From: Lacticaseibacillus hegangensis
GTDB taxonomy: Bacteria; Bacillota; Bacilli; Lactobacillales; Lactobacillaceae
Assembly (NCBI RefSeq): GCF_003946465.1
Contig: NZ_RHOL01000018.1
Span: forward strand, 1 to 57,193
Length of the DNA stretch: 57,193 bases
Reading direction: 5' to 3'
Shown: one piece after another, positions 1-9,213 of the stretch
Position numbering within the stretch: the first letter of the stretch is position 1
Layout: each line of letters opens with the position of its first letter
Made by a program: the position numbers and the translations under genes
The notes under the pieces: generated by a model
What the model was told of the DNA's origin: nothing
Databases searched by the model: none
The model's input: the letters and a program-made list of their open reading frames with translations, nothing else

Positions 1-269
1 TCGCAACGCTCCAAACGTTGCTTTCAGACCGGCCAGATGCGATTTCATGTCCCAAATACCGAGGTGAATAATCCAGGGTTAATAATCATCAACTCACCTT
101 CTGTGAGGAAGTCCTCAAGGCTGGATACCCGATCAGGATCGTAACAGACTTTACGCTAATTCCGCACTTGCTTTCTGATGTTCGCGGAAGGGTTTTTCAC
201 TTTGAGAGTCACAATGCTGAGTTTAATCGTCAGTTAGGCGTGCTGGTAGACAATCTAATAGGGGGTTAG
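1..269 (+). pseudogene. 3' end of an unidentified EPS-cluster gene, probably frameshifted
   Basis: An open frame runs from 72 to a TAG at 267-269 and reads like protein (for example GYPIRIVTDFTLIPHLL and a C-terminal VDNLIGG). A different frame, open from base 1, reads TEVNNPGLIIINSPS before it stops near 140. The two look like successive parts of one protein joined near 95-105, which would need a one-base frame change. The stop lies 3 bases before the next start, so the gene belongs to the same polysaccharide operon. I do not recognise the family. A sequencing error or a genuine lesion would look the same here, and most of the gene lies outside the window. Confidence 0.35.
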
Positions 270-272
270 ACC

Positions 273-971
273 ATGATTCCCAAAACAATTCATTATGTTT
301 GGTTTGGGCCAAGTGAAAAGCCTGCAAAGGTTCAGAAAAACATTGAAGATTGGAAGTCAAAGTTGCCTGATTACAATTTTCGAGAATGGAATGATCAAAC
401 TTTTCCAATTGATACGGCCCCCCTTTATGTTCAGCAGGCGAACAAAGAAAGAAAATGGGCGTTCGTTTCTGACTATATTCGTTTATGGGTGCTTGACGAA
501 TTTGGTGGTATATATTTGGATACGGATGTGCGTGTTATTAAGTCCTTTGACGATTTGCTAGGGAATGAATCTTTTCTGGGTCGGGAGTCCGAGTCAGAAC
601 TGTGCACAGCGGTTATTGGTTCAGAGCCACATGTAGAATGGATTCAGGCGTTGCTGACCGATTACAGACAGCGCAAGTTTGTTCAGCAGAATGGTGGCTT
701 AGACTTGACTCCAAATTCTAGCTACATCAAGTCGTTTTTAGAAACTCTTGGTGTGGCCGAGAAGCCTAAGATATTTCCAGAGGAATATTTTTCTCCAAAG
801 TCTTTTTACCATTTTTCCACGCAAATTCATGAAACAACCTATTGCATTCATGAATATAATGCAACTTGGAAAACGGGCCAGCAAAAAGCTGTTGATTTTG
901 TTTTGAGGGTCATTGGCCAAACTTTAGGGATTAACACAGTAGTGAGATTAAAGAAAGCTTTTAGGAGGTGA
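273..971 (+). CDS. GT32-type glycosyltransferase, DXD sugar-binding region
   Basis: Predicted cytoplasmic glycosyltransferase that would add a sugar to the undecaprenyl-linked repeat unit of an exopolysaccharide. The 232-residue protein opens with IPKTIHYVWFG and carries a DTD motif at residues 83-85 inside GGIYLDTDV. Both are typical of the OCH1/capsular GT32 family (Gly_transf_sug), where DXD binds the metal and nucleotide sugar. The ATG at 273 follows a GGGGG ribosome-binding site at 261-265. The gene overlaps the untranslated start of the polymerase gene by its TGA at 969-971 and is clearly cotranscribed. Base composition is much poorer in GC than the window beyond 9 kb, as for the next five genes. 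The donor and acceptor sugars cannot be predicted. Confidence 0.85.
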   Translation: MIPKTIHYVWFGPSEKPAKVQKNIEDWKSKLPDYNFREWNDQTFPIDTAPLYVQQANKERKWAFVSDYIRLWVLDEFGGIYLDTDVRVIKSFDDLLGNESFLGRESESELCTAVIGSEPHVEWIQALLTDYRQRKFVQQNGGLDLTPNSSYIKSFLETLGVAEKPKIFPEEYFSPKSFYHFSTQIHETTYCIHEYNATWKTGQQKAVDFVLRVIGQTLGINTVVRLKKAFRR

Positions 972-975
972 AGAA

Positions 976-2082
976 GTGCCAGGTAAAATAAGGATCAATT
1001 TTTTATCAGTCACTACGTTGGCTTTCTTAATAGGACTGTCCTCGATCCTGTCCGGAGTGAGCTCGGCAGGGAACGTTACGAATGCTCTTATCTCTCTTGC
1101 AATAATGGTTATCACTTTGATCACTGTGCTTGAATCTAATTCAATCAACATATTCCTGATTGTTATTGTACTGATAAGCTCGCTCGTGGCGATTGTAAAC
1201 AAACAAATCACCCTTTTAAGTCCAGCGGTTATTGCTTGCCTCTTCTTTATGACGGAAGCTAGCGACACATCTAGTGTGAGGTTTGCCAATAAAGTATATT
1301 TTTACACAGGGCTTTTCTTATTTGCTATGGTCGTCTTTATGGCTTTAGTGTTTGGCGTTCATAATTATCAATTTACGATCTGGAGGAATATCACTACAGT
1401 TCCAAGACTCTCGATTGGATTCGAGCACCCCAATGTTGCCTTGGTAAGATGGCTTGGTTTAATGATGTCCTTTGTTCTAATAAGAACTAGGAAACATAAA
1501 ATTCTAGCTATTTTGATTTTTGTTTTAGTCCTACTGCCCCTTTACCAACTGACAAAGTCTAGATCGTCCACATACCTGGTCTTATTCGTGCTAGCAGTGA
1601 AACTCATTGAAACGATTTTGCAAAGAACTCACGTCCATATTCGTTTGCGCAGTTTTGTGCTAGCGCTCGTCCCGTGGATTTTCCTTGTTATGTCCATCTT
1701 GACACTCTATATCCCATGGATACAGCAGCGATTTGATGCACTTTTATCTGGTCGTATCTCCATTTACAGAATGTATTTTAACCAATTTGGTATTCATGTG
1801 TTTGGTACGCAAAACAGTAGTATTACGATGATTGACAACAGTTATATCCAGATGTTAATTACCAAAGGGACGTTGTTTACCATCCTGTTGATGTTCGTCT
1901 TTACTATGGTGATTTTGTCTAGGAAGTACCTTTCATTAACTCTTGCCGCAATCATCTTTGCATTCTTTTTTTTGGGAATGAGCGAGACTATATTACAACA
2001 CCTTGAGTTAATCTTACCCGTGATCTATGGACTAAGAATGGAACGGCCGGAGCCTGAATATGAGGGACTGACGACAACTTGA
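976..2082 (+). CDS. Wzy-like polysaccharide polymerase (multipass membrane protein)
   Basis: A 368-residue, very hydrophobic protein with roughly ten membrane segments and a larger polar loop after residue 240 (QQRFDALLSGRISIYRMYF). This layout is that of Wzy/EpsG-type polymerases, which join lipid-linked repeat units on the outer face of the membrane. Wzy proteins share little sequence, so the call rests on topology and on position between glycosyltransferases and a Wzx flippase. The GTG start at 976 follows an AGGAGGTGAAG Shine-Dalgarno sequence immediately after the upstream stop. The final TGA overlaps the TTG start of the next gene (TTGA), indicating translational coupling. An O-antigen ligase-like role is the main alternative. 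Confidence 0.7.
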   Translation: MPGKIRINFLSVTTLAFLIGLSSILSGVSSAGNVTNALISLAIMVITLITVLESNSINIFLIVIVLISSLVAIVNKQITLLSPAVIACLFFMTEASDTSSVRFANKVYFYTGLFLFAMVVFMALVFGVHNYQFTIWRNITTVPRLSIGFEHPNVALVRWLGLMMSFVLIRTRKHKILAILIFVLVLLPLYQLTKSRSSTYLVLFVLAVKLIETILQRTHVHIRLRSFVLALVPWIFLVMSILTLYIPWIQQRFDALLSGRISIYRMYFNQFGIHVFGTQNSSITMIDNSYIQMLITKGTLFTILLMFVFTMVILSRKYLSLTLAAIIFAFFFLGMSETILQHLELILPVIYGLRMERPEPEYEGLTTT

Positions 2083-3224
2083 TTATTTCAAAATTGAGTG
2101 CGAAACAGAATGGCAGTTGTTTTTGGAAGATGCTATTTTTCTGTGCGACTTTCTGCGCAAGTGTTGTGTATTTCTTGCTGTATTTATTAGTCCTAATAGT
2201 TAGGAGGAGGCAGCCGATTCCGAATAGCGTAGAAACGTCATCTATAGAGCTCAAACACATAGCCGGGAATGACATGGATAATTATGATCTTAGTATTATT
2301 ATACCGGTGTATAATGCTTCTCAAGACTTGATGAAATGTTTGAATAGTGTGTGTCAACAAGTCCGTGACGTTGAAGATAGAGTGGAGATTATTATTGTTG
2401 ATGATGGTTCTACCGATAATTCAGAGAATGTAATTTCGCGATACGAGAATAACTTCCATCTCAAGGTGGTCCGTCAAAAGAATAAAGGCCTTTCAGCTGC
2501 GCGAAATGCCGGCATATCCTTGGCTACCGGGAAATATCTCTATTTTTTAGACAGTGATGATTATCTTTTACCTGGAGCAGTTAAAGCATTCTTGGACTAT
2601 ACAGTTACAGAGGCTGACTGTGTTCAATTTTCATTTCAACGCGTCAATTCACAGGGACAAGTACGTCGACTTGTTAGGTTCAATGATTTCTTCTTCCGGA
2701 ATGCTGATGTGTTCACAGAGCAATGGAGTGGGTACCCTTGGGGCAAACTATTCAGGCGTACACTTCTGTGTCCTTTTGGATTTCCGGAAGGATTCTGGTT
2801 CGAAGACACAGTAATACCAGCGCTAATTTGGCCCAGGGTTAATAATTATGTACTCTCTTCGACCTGCGCTCAGGCCTATGTGGACAACCCTCATGGCATA
2901 ACACGCTCAGCTGCGCGAAGTAGTCGTAGCATTGAGCATATTACGATACTCCGTGTATTGTTTAAAGAACAAGATGTTCTTGGAATTCAGCGATCTGGGG
3001 CCGCCTTGGACTTTTGGCGAGAGCATATTTCTTCGAAAGCTTTCGGACGGGTAAGAAAACTCTCTTTAAGTGCTCAGCGTCAAATGTTAGAAGAGATTCA
3101 TCGGCTTACCATTAGCTATCCAGAGCTCTTGGCTTCCTCAAGATCACTTAAATCTCGAGTATTAAATGCCTCCATCACAGGCGAGAGCTTATTTTGTTGG
3201 GCAGTCTGTTCTCTACTTGGGTAA
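2079..3224 (+). CDS. GT2 family glycosyltransferase with a possible N-terminal membrane anchor
   Basis: Family 2 (GT-A fold) glycosyltransferase for repeat-unit synthesis. Visible motifs, numbered from the TTG start, are SIIIPVYN at 72-79, IIIVDDGSTD at 104-113 and the metal-binding DSDD at 158-161. The TTG at 2079 overlaps the polymerase stop as TTGA. From it the protein gains a strongly hydrophobic segment (about residues 17-41) followed by RRR, which would anchor it with the catalytic domain inside the cell. Most GT2 enzymes of this type begin just before the SIIIPVYN strand, which would correspond to the ATG at 2274. Coupling to the polymerase stop favours the long form, but the start is uncertain. 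Confidence 0.85.
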   Translation: MIISKLSAKQNGSCFWKMLFFCATFCASVVYFLLYLLVLIVRRRQPIPNSVETSSIELKHIAGNDMDNYDLSIIIPVYNASQDLMKCLNSVCQQVRDVEDRVEIIIVDDGSTDNSENVISRYENNFHLKVVRQKNKGLSAARNAGISLATGKYLYFLDSDDYLLPGAVKAFLDYTVTEADCVQFSFQRVNSQGQVRRLVRFNDFFFRNADVFTEQWSGYPWGKLFRRTLLCPFGFPEGFWFEDTVIPALIWPRVNNYVLSSTCAQAYVDNPHGITRSAARSSRSIEHITILRVLFKEQDVLGIQRSGAALDFWREHISSKAFGRVRKLSLSAQRQMLEEIHRLTISYPELLASSRSLKSRVLNASITGESLFCWAVCSLLG

Positions 3225-3265
3225 CCCGAAGCAGGACAGTGTATCGTAACTTTAGGGGGCTCATT

Positions 3266-4255
3266 GTGCAATTAAGTATTATTGTGCCAGTATATAATGT
3301 TGAAAAGTATTTACCTGAGTTTTTTCGAAGCCTTGTTAGGATTAGCCCATCTGTAGAACTGCTGTTCATCAATGATGGCTCTACGGACGGATCAGAACGG
3401 TTGATTCAAAAGTTTTGTAGATCTCATAAGGATTTGCACGCTAGGGTGATCAGCGTGGAAAATGGAGGACTTGGCCTTGCCAGAAACATAGGCCTTGACA
3501 ATGCGGAAGGAGACTATATTTGGTTTGTCGATAGTGATGATGTTCTCGATCTTCGATATTTAAACAAGCTGTTGCTATTTTTGACAACTCGACAGCCTGA
3601 CATGCTTCAGATTGATGTAGAGCAATTTATGGACGGGGAAAAGGTTGAGCTTAGCCATGGCACGCCTAAATTCATACAGAGCTCACCTGAGGAGCTATTC
3701 GCTGAGCTGGCTGATGCACGAATTGAGAATTACGCTGTTGGTCATATAGTACGCAGAGATGTCTATTCTAAAATGAATTTTAGTTTTCCAGTAGGGACAA
3801 CTTTTGAGGATGTGGCTACAAAATATAGAATTCTAAGTAATTGCGGGACGTGCTATCAAACAAGTTTTATTTTTTATTGGTACCGTCAGCGTAGTGACTC
3901 TATCGTTCATTTTGCGTCTGTAAAAGATACCAATGATGTGTTTTCAATAGCGTGTCAAATTGAGGCTAGTACGCTGCCTTTTAGCACAACTGATAAAGAA
4001 AAACTCGTGTTCAGAATCTTTAGACTAGCATACGCTCGTACATTTGATATTCGTGATCATGCTGAGCAGGTAAGACGGTTGCGTCGCAAAATTAAAATGA
4101 CATATATACGAGTGGCAAAGAAACAGTGGCATAATCTAAGCGTGAAGAACAAAATGTCCCTAATATTGATGGAAGCAGATTTTTTTGTTCTCAGATCTAG
4201 ATATCGTCAGATTGTGTGGGGGTTCCGTATGTTTCTTAAAAATCGACAAGGGTGA
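3266..4255 (+). CDS. GT2 family glycosyltransferase
   Basis: Second GT-A glycosyltransferase of the cluster, 329 residues from the chosen start. It begins almost at once with the nucleotide-binding strand SIIVPVYNVEKYL and contains FINDGSTDGS and a WFVDSDD metal-binding motif. These are the hallmarks of GT2 enzymes that add one sugar from a nucleotide donor. I take GTG at 3266, preceded by AGGGGG at 3254-3259, as the start, because a TTG at 3194 would add 24 residues that overlap the previous gene and match nothing typical. The C-terminal third is rich in Arg and Lys and may lie against the membrane. Specificity cannot be read from the sequence. Confidence 0.85.
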   Translation: MQLSIIVPVYNVEKYLPEFFRSLVRISPSVELLFINDGSTDGSERLIQKFCRSHKDLHARVISVENGGLGLARNIGLDNAEGDYIWFVDSDDVLDLRYLNKLLLFLTTRQPDMLQIDVEQFMDGEKVELSHGTPKFIQSSPEELFAELADARIENYAVGHIVRRDVYSKMNFSFPVGTTFEDVATKYRILSNCGTCYQTSFIFYWYRQRSDSIVHFASVKDTNDVFSIACQIEASTLPFSTTDKEKLVFRIFRLAYARTFDIRDHAEQVRRLRRKIKMTYIRVAKKQWHNLSVKNKMSLILMEADFFVLRSRYRQIVWGFRMFLKNRQG

Positions 4256-4265
4256 GGTAACTTTT

Positions 4266-5696
4266 TTGAAGGTCCTTAAAAATTTTCTCTATAATTCGAG
4301 CTATCAACTTCTAGTCATAATGGTGCCTTTATTGTCGACTCCGTATATTGCGAGAGTCATTGGTTCACATGGAGTGGGTATATATAGTTATACAAACTCT
4401 CTTACACAATATTTTGTACTTGTAGCGGATTTAGGCTTAACCATGTTTGGCACTAGGGAAATTGCTTACGTACGGGATAACATTGAGAAGCGGTCAGCTG
4501 TGTTCTGGGGCATAGTTGGCTTACAAATCTGCACCACTGCTATCGCGATGACGTTATTTTACTGTTTTACTAATGAGTACGCTCATTATCACAACTATCT
4601 GATTATTCAGGGACTTCAGATCTTATCACTGGCGACAGATGTTTCTTGGTATTTTGTGGGTATCGAAGATTTCAAAGATGTCGTACTAAGAAACGCACTT
4701 TTTAAAATATTAAGCTTGTTACTCATCTTCACTCTGGTTAAGAACCCTTCAGATTTATTTATATATACTGTCATCATGGTGGCAACTGCCGTTCTGGGTA
4801 ATATGACCTTGTGGCCTTTTATGAGAACCAGGGTTATTGCCCCATGGAAGGCCAAAATAGGGAATCCGATAAGATATCTATTGCCCTCTTTAGCTTTGTT
4901 TGTACCACAAGTTGCGGTGCAGATATATACGGTCTTAAATAAGGTAATGCTTGGTAACATGATCAGTGTCACCTCAGCTGGGATTTATGACTATTCGGAC
5001 AAAATTATTAGGACAATACTTGCTATTGTTACCTCGATTGGGACTGTCTTACTTCCTCACCTGGCCAGTGCTTATGCGAAGAATGATCAAGAAACAATCG
5101 ATAAGTATTTTCGAAAAGCAGTCGAGGCAATTGCCTTTCTCTCTTTACCATTAGCTTTTGGGCTTGCCGCTATCGCTCCAGACTTTGTCAAATGGTTTTT
5201 AGGGTCTGACTTTCGAACCGCAGGCGGAGTCGTGCGAATTCTAGCGCCACTAGTCATAATTATGGCATACAGCGGTTTATTTGGATCAGCGTTGGTCTCT
5301 ATTAAGCAGACCACTGGTTACACTATCTCGGTTATTGCCGGTTGCGTGGTCAATGTTATTCTAAACTTACTACTGATACCTTATAGAGGCATTAATGGTG
5401 CAGCCATCGCCACAATAGTCTCGGAGACAACTGTGACGCTCATTCAGATTCTGTGGCTCCATAGATGCAACTTTAAATTCGATAGCTTTATAAGGTGTTA
5501 CAGATATTTATTAGCAAGCATTTTAATGTCTATATTTGTTATCATGGTTCAAAAAGTCGTTTCAAGTAATTTTGCAGGCTTATTGGTAGAGGGTATGTTG
5601 GGTGTATTTGTGTATGGCTTACTGGGATTGTTGCTTCGGTTCCCAATATTTGAGGATATTACGCAGATATTTAATACAATAAGGAAGAAGAATTGA
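4266..5696 (+). CDS. Wzx-type polysaccharide flippase (MOP superfamily)
   Basis: Predicted exporter that flips lipid-linked repeat units across the membrane for polymerisation. From TTG at 4266 the protein is 476 residues, begins MKVLKNFLYNSSYQLLVIMV and has about 12-14 membrane helices. The early PLLSTPYIARVIGSHGVGIY segment is characteristic of the RfbX/Wzx branch. The TTG is preceded by AAGGGTGAGG at a good distance. An upstream ATG at 4185 would overlap the preceding gene by 71 bases and adds a non-homologous-looking leader. Together with the polymerase at 976 it defines a Wzx/Wzy-dependent pathway rather than an ABC-exporter or synthase system. Confidence 0.9.
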   Translation: MKVLKNFLYNSSYQLLVIMVPLLSTPYIARVIGSHGVGIYSYTNSLTQYFVLVADLGLTMFGTREIAYVRDNIEKRSAVFWGIVGLQICTTAIAMTLFYCFTNEYAHYHNYLIIQGLQILSLATDVSWYFVGIEDFKDVVLRNALFKILSLLLIFTLVKNPSDLFIYTVIMVATAVLGNMTLWPFMRTRVIAPWKAKIGNPIRYLLPSLALFVPQVAVQIYTVLNKVMLGNMISVTSAGIYDYSDKIIRTILAIVTSIGTVLLPHLASAYAKNDQETIDKYFRKAVEAIAFLSLPLAFGLAAIAPDFVKWFLGSDFRTAGGVVRILAPLVIIMAYSGLFGSALVSIKQTTGYTISVIAGCVVNVILNLLLIPYRGINGAAIATIVSETTVTLIQILWLHRCNFKFDSFIRCYRYLLASILMSIFVIMVQKVVSSNFAGLLVEGMLGVFVYGLLGLLLRFPIFEDITQIFNTIRKKN

Positions 5697-5774
5697 TTTT
5701 TAAATTTGATAAATATCTGTCTTCTCCTCGTATAGAAGCACATATTTCATCTACATTGACGGCGGGAGCATACT

Positions 5775-6836
5775 ATGAAGAAAATAAAGGCACGGAATTA
5801 TGGGATTGATCTTGCACGTATTATTTCAATGTTTTTTGTAGTGCTATTACACAATCTACTGCAGGGGGGGGTTCTATACAATCCGGATTTACGAGGAAGT
5901 AATTTCTTGGCGGCCTGGTTTCTTGAGAATCTTGCTATTATTGCAGTCAATCTATTTGGGATGATAACCGGATATCTATCATTCGGGAGAAAATTTCATG
6001 TAAGCAGGGTGTTATTAATAATTGTGCAAACAATCTTCTGGTCATGGATTGTCCTCTTTGCATTGATTGTATTTGGGTTTCACGTTTCATTAAAAGATGT
6101 CCTCATTGGTTTATTTCCAATCACTTTATTTTGGTATATCAATTGTTATATTGGTCTTATGCTGTTGGTTCCACTTTTTCAGGACACTCTGGAAAAGCTT
6201 AAACGCAGCCAGCTAACTTTAATTCTCGGTCTGCTCTTATTAATCTCAGTGACGGTCGGGTTTATTGGTCATTTTTCCCTCGACGGTGGTATGTCGGTAC
6301 TTTGGCTTCTAATTCTCTTTTTAATGGGTTATTATATTCGAAAATTTAAACTGCTAACAAATATACCAACTTTCGTACTATGGTTTGGCTACTTTTTATT
6401 TGCGTTTATTGCGTTAATGATTGATTTCTTTTGCCATAGACACAATATTAAAATTAGCTTTGACATAATGCTTTCTTACAATTCTCCACTTGTAGTCGCT
6501 CAGTCTGTTCTCTTCTTCTTAGCCATTTCAAGAGTTAAGGTAACATCACCACCTTGTCAGCAGCTTCTGCTGCGCATGTCTCCTGCAACGTTAGGCGTAT
6601 ATATTATAGACGGCTCTCTATTATATAAATATTTTTTGAAGGACTTATTTGCTCCACTTGTAGACGGTTCGGCTGCTATCATGGTTAGTGTGATAGTCAT
6701 GATGAGTGTTCTTTTCTTCACCTTGTTCATCTATCTTGATTCGATAAGGATAGCTCTGTTCCGTAAATTACGTGTGGATGTCATTGTCAACAGTGCCTAT
6801 ACGGGATTGATGAAGAAAATGGGTGTGCACAACTAA
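5775..6836 (+). CDS. Acyltransferase 3 family membrane protein (sugar O-acyltransferase)
   Basis: A 353-residue integral membrane protein with about ten helices. Its N-terminus (YGIDLARIISMFFVVLLHN, with Arg14 and His26) is the signature of the OafA/WecH/NodX acyltransferase-3 family, in which a membrane-embedded His and Arg handle an acyl-CoA donor. Its likely role is O-acetylation or a similar acylation of the polysaccharide. It follows the flippase gene by 78 bases, has its own GGCGGGAG Shine-Dalgarno sequence, and is the last intact gene of the AT-rich module. The donor (acetyl or succinyl) is not predictable. Confidence 0.85.
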   Translation: MKKIKARNYGIDLARIISMFFVVLLHNLLQGGVLYNPDLRGSNFLAAWFLENLAIIAVNLFGMITGYLSFGRKFHVSRVLLIIVQTIFWSWIVLFALIVFGFHVSLKDVLIGLFPITLFWYINCYIGLMLLVPLFQDTLEKLKRSQLTLILGLLLLISVTVGFIGHFSLDGGMSVLWLLILFLMGYYIRKFKLLTNIPTFVLWFGYFLFAFIALMIDFFCHRHNIKISFDIMLSYNSPLVVAQSVLFFLAISRVKVTSPPCQQLLLRMSPATLGVYIIDGSLLYKYFLKDLFAPLVDGSAAIMVSVIVMMSVLFFTLFIYLDSIRIALFRKLRVDVIVNSAYTGLMKKMGVHN

Positions 6837-7244
6837 ACCCTTGAAAGTATATGACTGATTTTTGGATGTCATAGTTCTACTTACTTTTTACTTTACCATC
6901 AGGCAGACGTGATGGCTGTTTCTTGTTAGTCACATTTTCGTTGATTTCAGATCGAAATGATTTGTTCCTGGGTCTACCGTTGGATGGCTTTTTAACAGAA
7001 TGCTCTGAGCTTCAGCGATTTGGATGAAGGTTCTGACGTGATCATTGCTGAGACACGCCGTGGCAGTTTTCAGACAAAGTAGTGGCCTTACAATTGCACT
7101 AGCCACCTCGCAGATGCGGTGGTGCTGGCAATGTATATTTGTGGTAGGCAACTAAATACAAGCCAATCTTTATAAGTGATTGCAACAACGATATTTGCTG
7201 TGGACTTAAAATAGCTCTAAGAAGAAATTGGAGGAGTAATATCT
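6837..7244 (+). other. Intergenic stretch with a probable decayed coding remnant
   Basis: This 408-base stretch holds no intact gene. One plus-strand frame from 6996 to a TAA at 7173-7175 is protein-like (LDEGSDVIIAETRRGSFQTK, then HLADAVVLAMYI) but is broken by a TAG at 7080-7082 and has an upstream stop at 6993-6995. I take it as a fragment of a disrupted gene at the edge of the variable module, family unknown. A minus-strand frame (6930-7151) has no ribosome-binding site and looks spurious. The last 20 bases carry the GGAGGAG ribosome-binding site of the epimerase gene. Confidence 0.35.
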
Positions 7245-8180
7245 ATGACTAGTTATTTGATTACCGGGGGAGCTGGTTTTATTGGTTCTAACCTATCCGA
7301 GCTTTTGCTACACGAAAATGGCTCTTCAATTACGATTGTCGATGACTTATCCATGGGTAGCGTTTCTAACCTACCTCGATCAAATCGAATCACATTCATC
7401 CAACACTCGATTACAGATCATGAATTTATGAGTCGGTTGATAAGAGAGAATAAATTTGATTACTATGTCTTACTTGCGGCAATTGCCAGTGTCGCTGACT
7501 CGGTCGATCGTCCATACGAAACCCATCAAGTCAATCAAGAGGCCAATCTGAACATTATTGAAACGTTGCGCCAAGAGAGGCTGTCTTTTAAGAAATTGTT
7601 CTTTTCCAGCAGCGCGGCCGTATACGGGCAGACGCCTGAAATGCCGAAGCGCGAGGATCAGGCGGTCCAGCCGCTAACGCAATACGCTGTTGATAAGTAT
7701 GCAACGGAACGCGCCATTATCAACTATGGGCGGCTTTACGATATGCCGATGGTCTGTGCACGTTTCTTCAATGTCTATGGGCCTAAACAGAACCCCGCCT
7801 CACCTTACAGCGGAGTTCTGTCAATTCTGTTGGATTGTCTAACTAACGACAAGCCATTTTCATTCTTTGGAGATGGATCACAAACGCGTGACTTTGTTTT
7901 TGTAGGGGATGTTGTGAACGCCATTAGCGGGTTATTGCACACATCTGCGGCGCGTAATGATGTCTATAACATTGCTAATGGCAAGCAAACTAGCCTGATG
8001 ACAGTGGCTAAGCAACTGGAAAGTTTGACAGGTAAGAAATTGAACGTGAGTTTTAAACCGGAACGTTCCGGAGATATCCATGATTCTTATGCCGATACTT
8101 CTAAGATTAATTCACTTGGGTTTATGACGCACACACGGCTAGAGGAAGGCCTGGCCAAGTATGTCGCATCAGCAGAATAA
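7245..8180 (+). CDS. NAD-dependent epimerase/dehydratase (UDP-glucose 4-epimerase-like)
   Basis: Extended short-chain dehydrogenase that would interconvert or dehydrate a nucleotide sugar, supplying a precursor for the polysaccharide. The 311-residue protein has the Rossmann glycine motif GGAGFIG at 8-14, a Ser-rich SSSAAVYG segment near 121-128 and the catalytic pair Tyr147-x3-Lys151. The start ATG has a strong GGAGGAG site. GC content is intermediate between the AT-rich cluster and the flanking chromosome. It is the last plus-strand gene before a convergent gene pair, and no clear U-tract terminator follows. UDP-glucose/UDP-galactose or UDP-GlcNAc epimerisation and uronate-type chemistry are all possible. 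Confidence 0.88.
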   Translation: MTSYLITGGAGFIGSNLSELLLHENGSSITIVDDLSMGSVSNLPRSNRITFIQHSITDHEFMSRLIRENKFDYYVLLAAIASVADSVDRPYETHQVNQEANLNIIETLRQERLSFKKLFFSSSAAVYGQTPEMPKREDQAVQPLTQYAVDKYATERAIINYGRLYDMPMVCARFFNVYGPKQNPASPYSGVLSILLDCLTNDKPFSFFGDGSQTRDFVFVGDVVNAISGLLHTSAARNDVYNIANGKQTSLMTVAKQLESLTGKKLNVSFKPERSGDIHDSYADTSKINSLGFMTHTRLEEGLAKYVASAE

Positions 8181-8334
8181 TAAAGGATCGCTGAATAATT
8201 TGAAATTACCAAAATTTATTAGACGAAGATTTAATGACTGTGACAATCCTGCTTTGGTTGTCAGCTGAGACACCATAACTTACCTGATGATTATAACCGT
8301 ACTATCACGTTTTTTGATCTTCTGTCAGTTTCAT

Positions 8335-9099
8335 TCAAATGAGATAGGCTCTTTGCATTGTGGCTAGGTTATCTTGAGAGACGTTAAGTTCCGTTTCTAG
8401 GTAATCTGCCCATGATTCATAGTCATGAGCTATAAGTCTGAACACGGCTTGTAGATTTGCTCTATTTACCGGCAAGGAACCCATTGTTTCAACCTGATCA
8501 CTCTGATTGGAACGGGTAACCGCGAGTTGGATTTTCGAGCACTCCAAGCTAACATTTGATAGTAAGTAGTCAGCCTGAATCGTTTCTTCAGGGACACCCA
8601 ATGCTGCTTCGACTAGCATGGCTGCAACCCCTGTACGATCTTTGCCGGCAGTACAATGAATTAGGACGGATTGATCGTCATCAGTGTGATTTAAAAGTAG
8701 AGTAAACATGTCTTGGTAAGCTGACTTTGCGTGCGAATCCGTTAGCATCTTCTTGTACATGTGCACCACCGGATCTTCAGACTTGGTGAAGTGGCGCTTG
8801 AGTCGCTGTGAGAAACTTGCGTGGTCGCTGAAGGGCATCACTGGCAACTGATAGTAACGCGCATCTGGTGGCAAGCAGTCGGGATGCCGCCTGGCCTCTT
8901 CGTCTGTGCGCAGATCAATGACGAGCCCCACACCATAGTCATCCGCTAAACGTTGGCTGTCCTCAACGGTTAGTTGGTCAAGGGCGCCTGAGCGTAGTAT
9001 CTTGTTCGGTTTAATGAATCGTCCATCCTTGGTCTGATAACCGGCGAGCGTCCGCAGGTTGATGGAATGTGGTAATTCAATAAAGTGGTTGTTTGTCAT
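8335..9099 (-). CDS. wzb: Protein tyrosine/serine phosphatase of the Wzb type
   Basis: Cytoplasmic phosphatase of 254 residues with the P-loop HCTAGKDRTG (Cys149 nucleophile, Arg155), the signature of the metal-independent Y_phosphatase3 family. In lactobacilli such enzymes (Wzb) dephosphorylate the BY-kinase Wze and so set polysaccharide chain length and output. A Wze homologue is present at 12913. It reads on the minus strand, downstream of the priming transferase but separated from it by that gene's terminator (9171-9199), so it probably has its own promoter within 9100-9170. Start ATG follows GGAGGTT. The symbol is assigned by context and motif, not by a database match. Confidence 0.85.
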   Translation of the reverse strand: MTNNHFIELPHSINLRTLAGYQTKDGRFIKPNKILRSGALDQLTVEDSQRLADDYGVGLVIDLRTDEEARRHPDCLPPDARYYQLPVMPFSDHASFSQRLKRHFTKSEDPVVHMYKKMLTDSHAKSAYQDMFTLLLNHTDDDQSVLIHCTAGKDRTGVAAMLVEAALGVPEETIQADYLLSNVSLECSKIQLAVTRSNQSDQVETMGSLPVNRANLQAVFRLIAHDYESWADYLETELNVSQDNLATMQRAYLI

Positions 9100-9170
9100 A
9101 ATAACCTCCGATATCGTGCTCTTACAATAACGTATCAGTTTGGCTGGGCAGGGTCTACGGTTAACGACAA

Positions 9171-9199
9171 GAAAAAAACCGCTTCGATTGAAAGCGGTG
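9171..9199 (-). terminator. Rho-independent terminator of the priming transferase gene
   Basis: Read on the minus strand, ACCGCTT and AAGCGGT pair across a short loop and are followed by a run of seven T residues. It sits just after the priming glycosyltransferase stop codon. Confidence 0.85.
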
Positions 9200-9213
9200 C
9201 AGTTTGTTCAATG

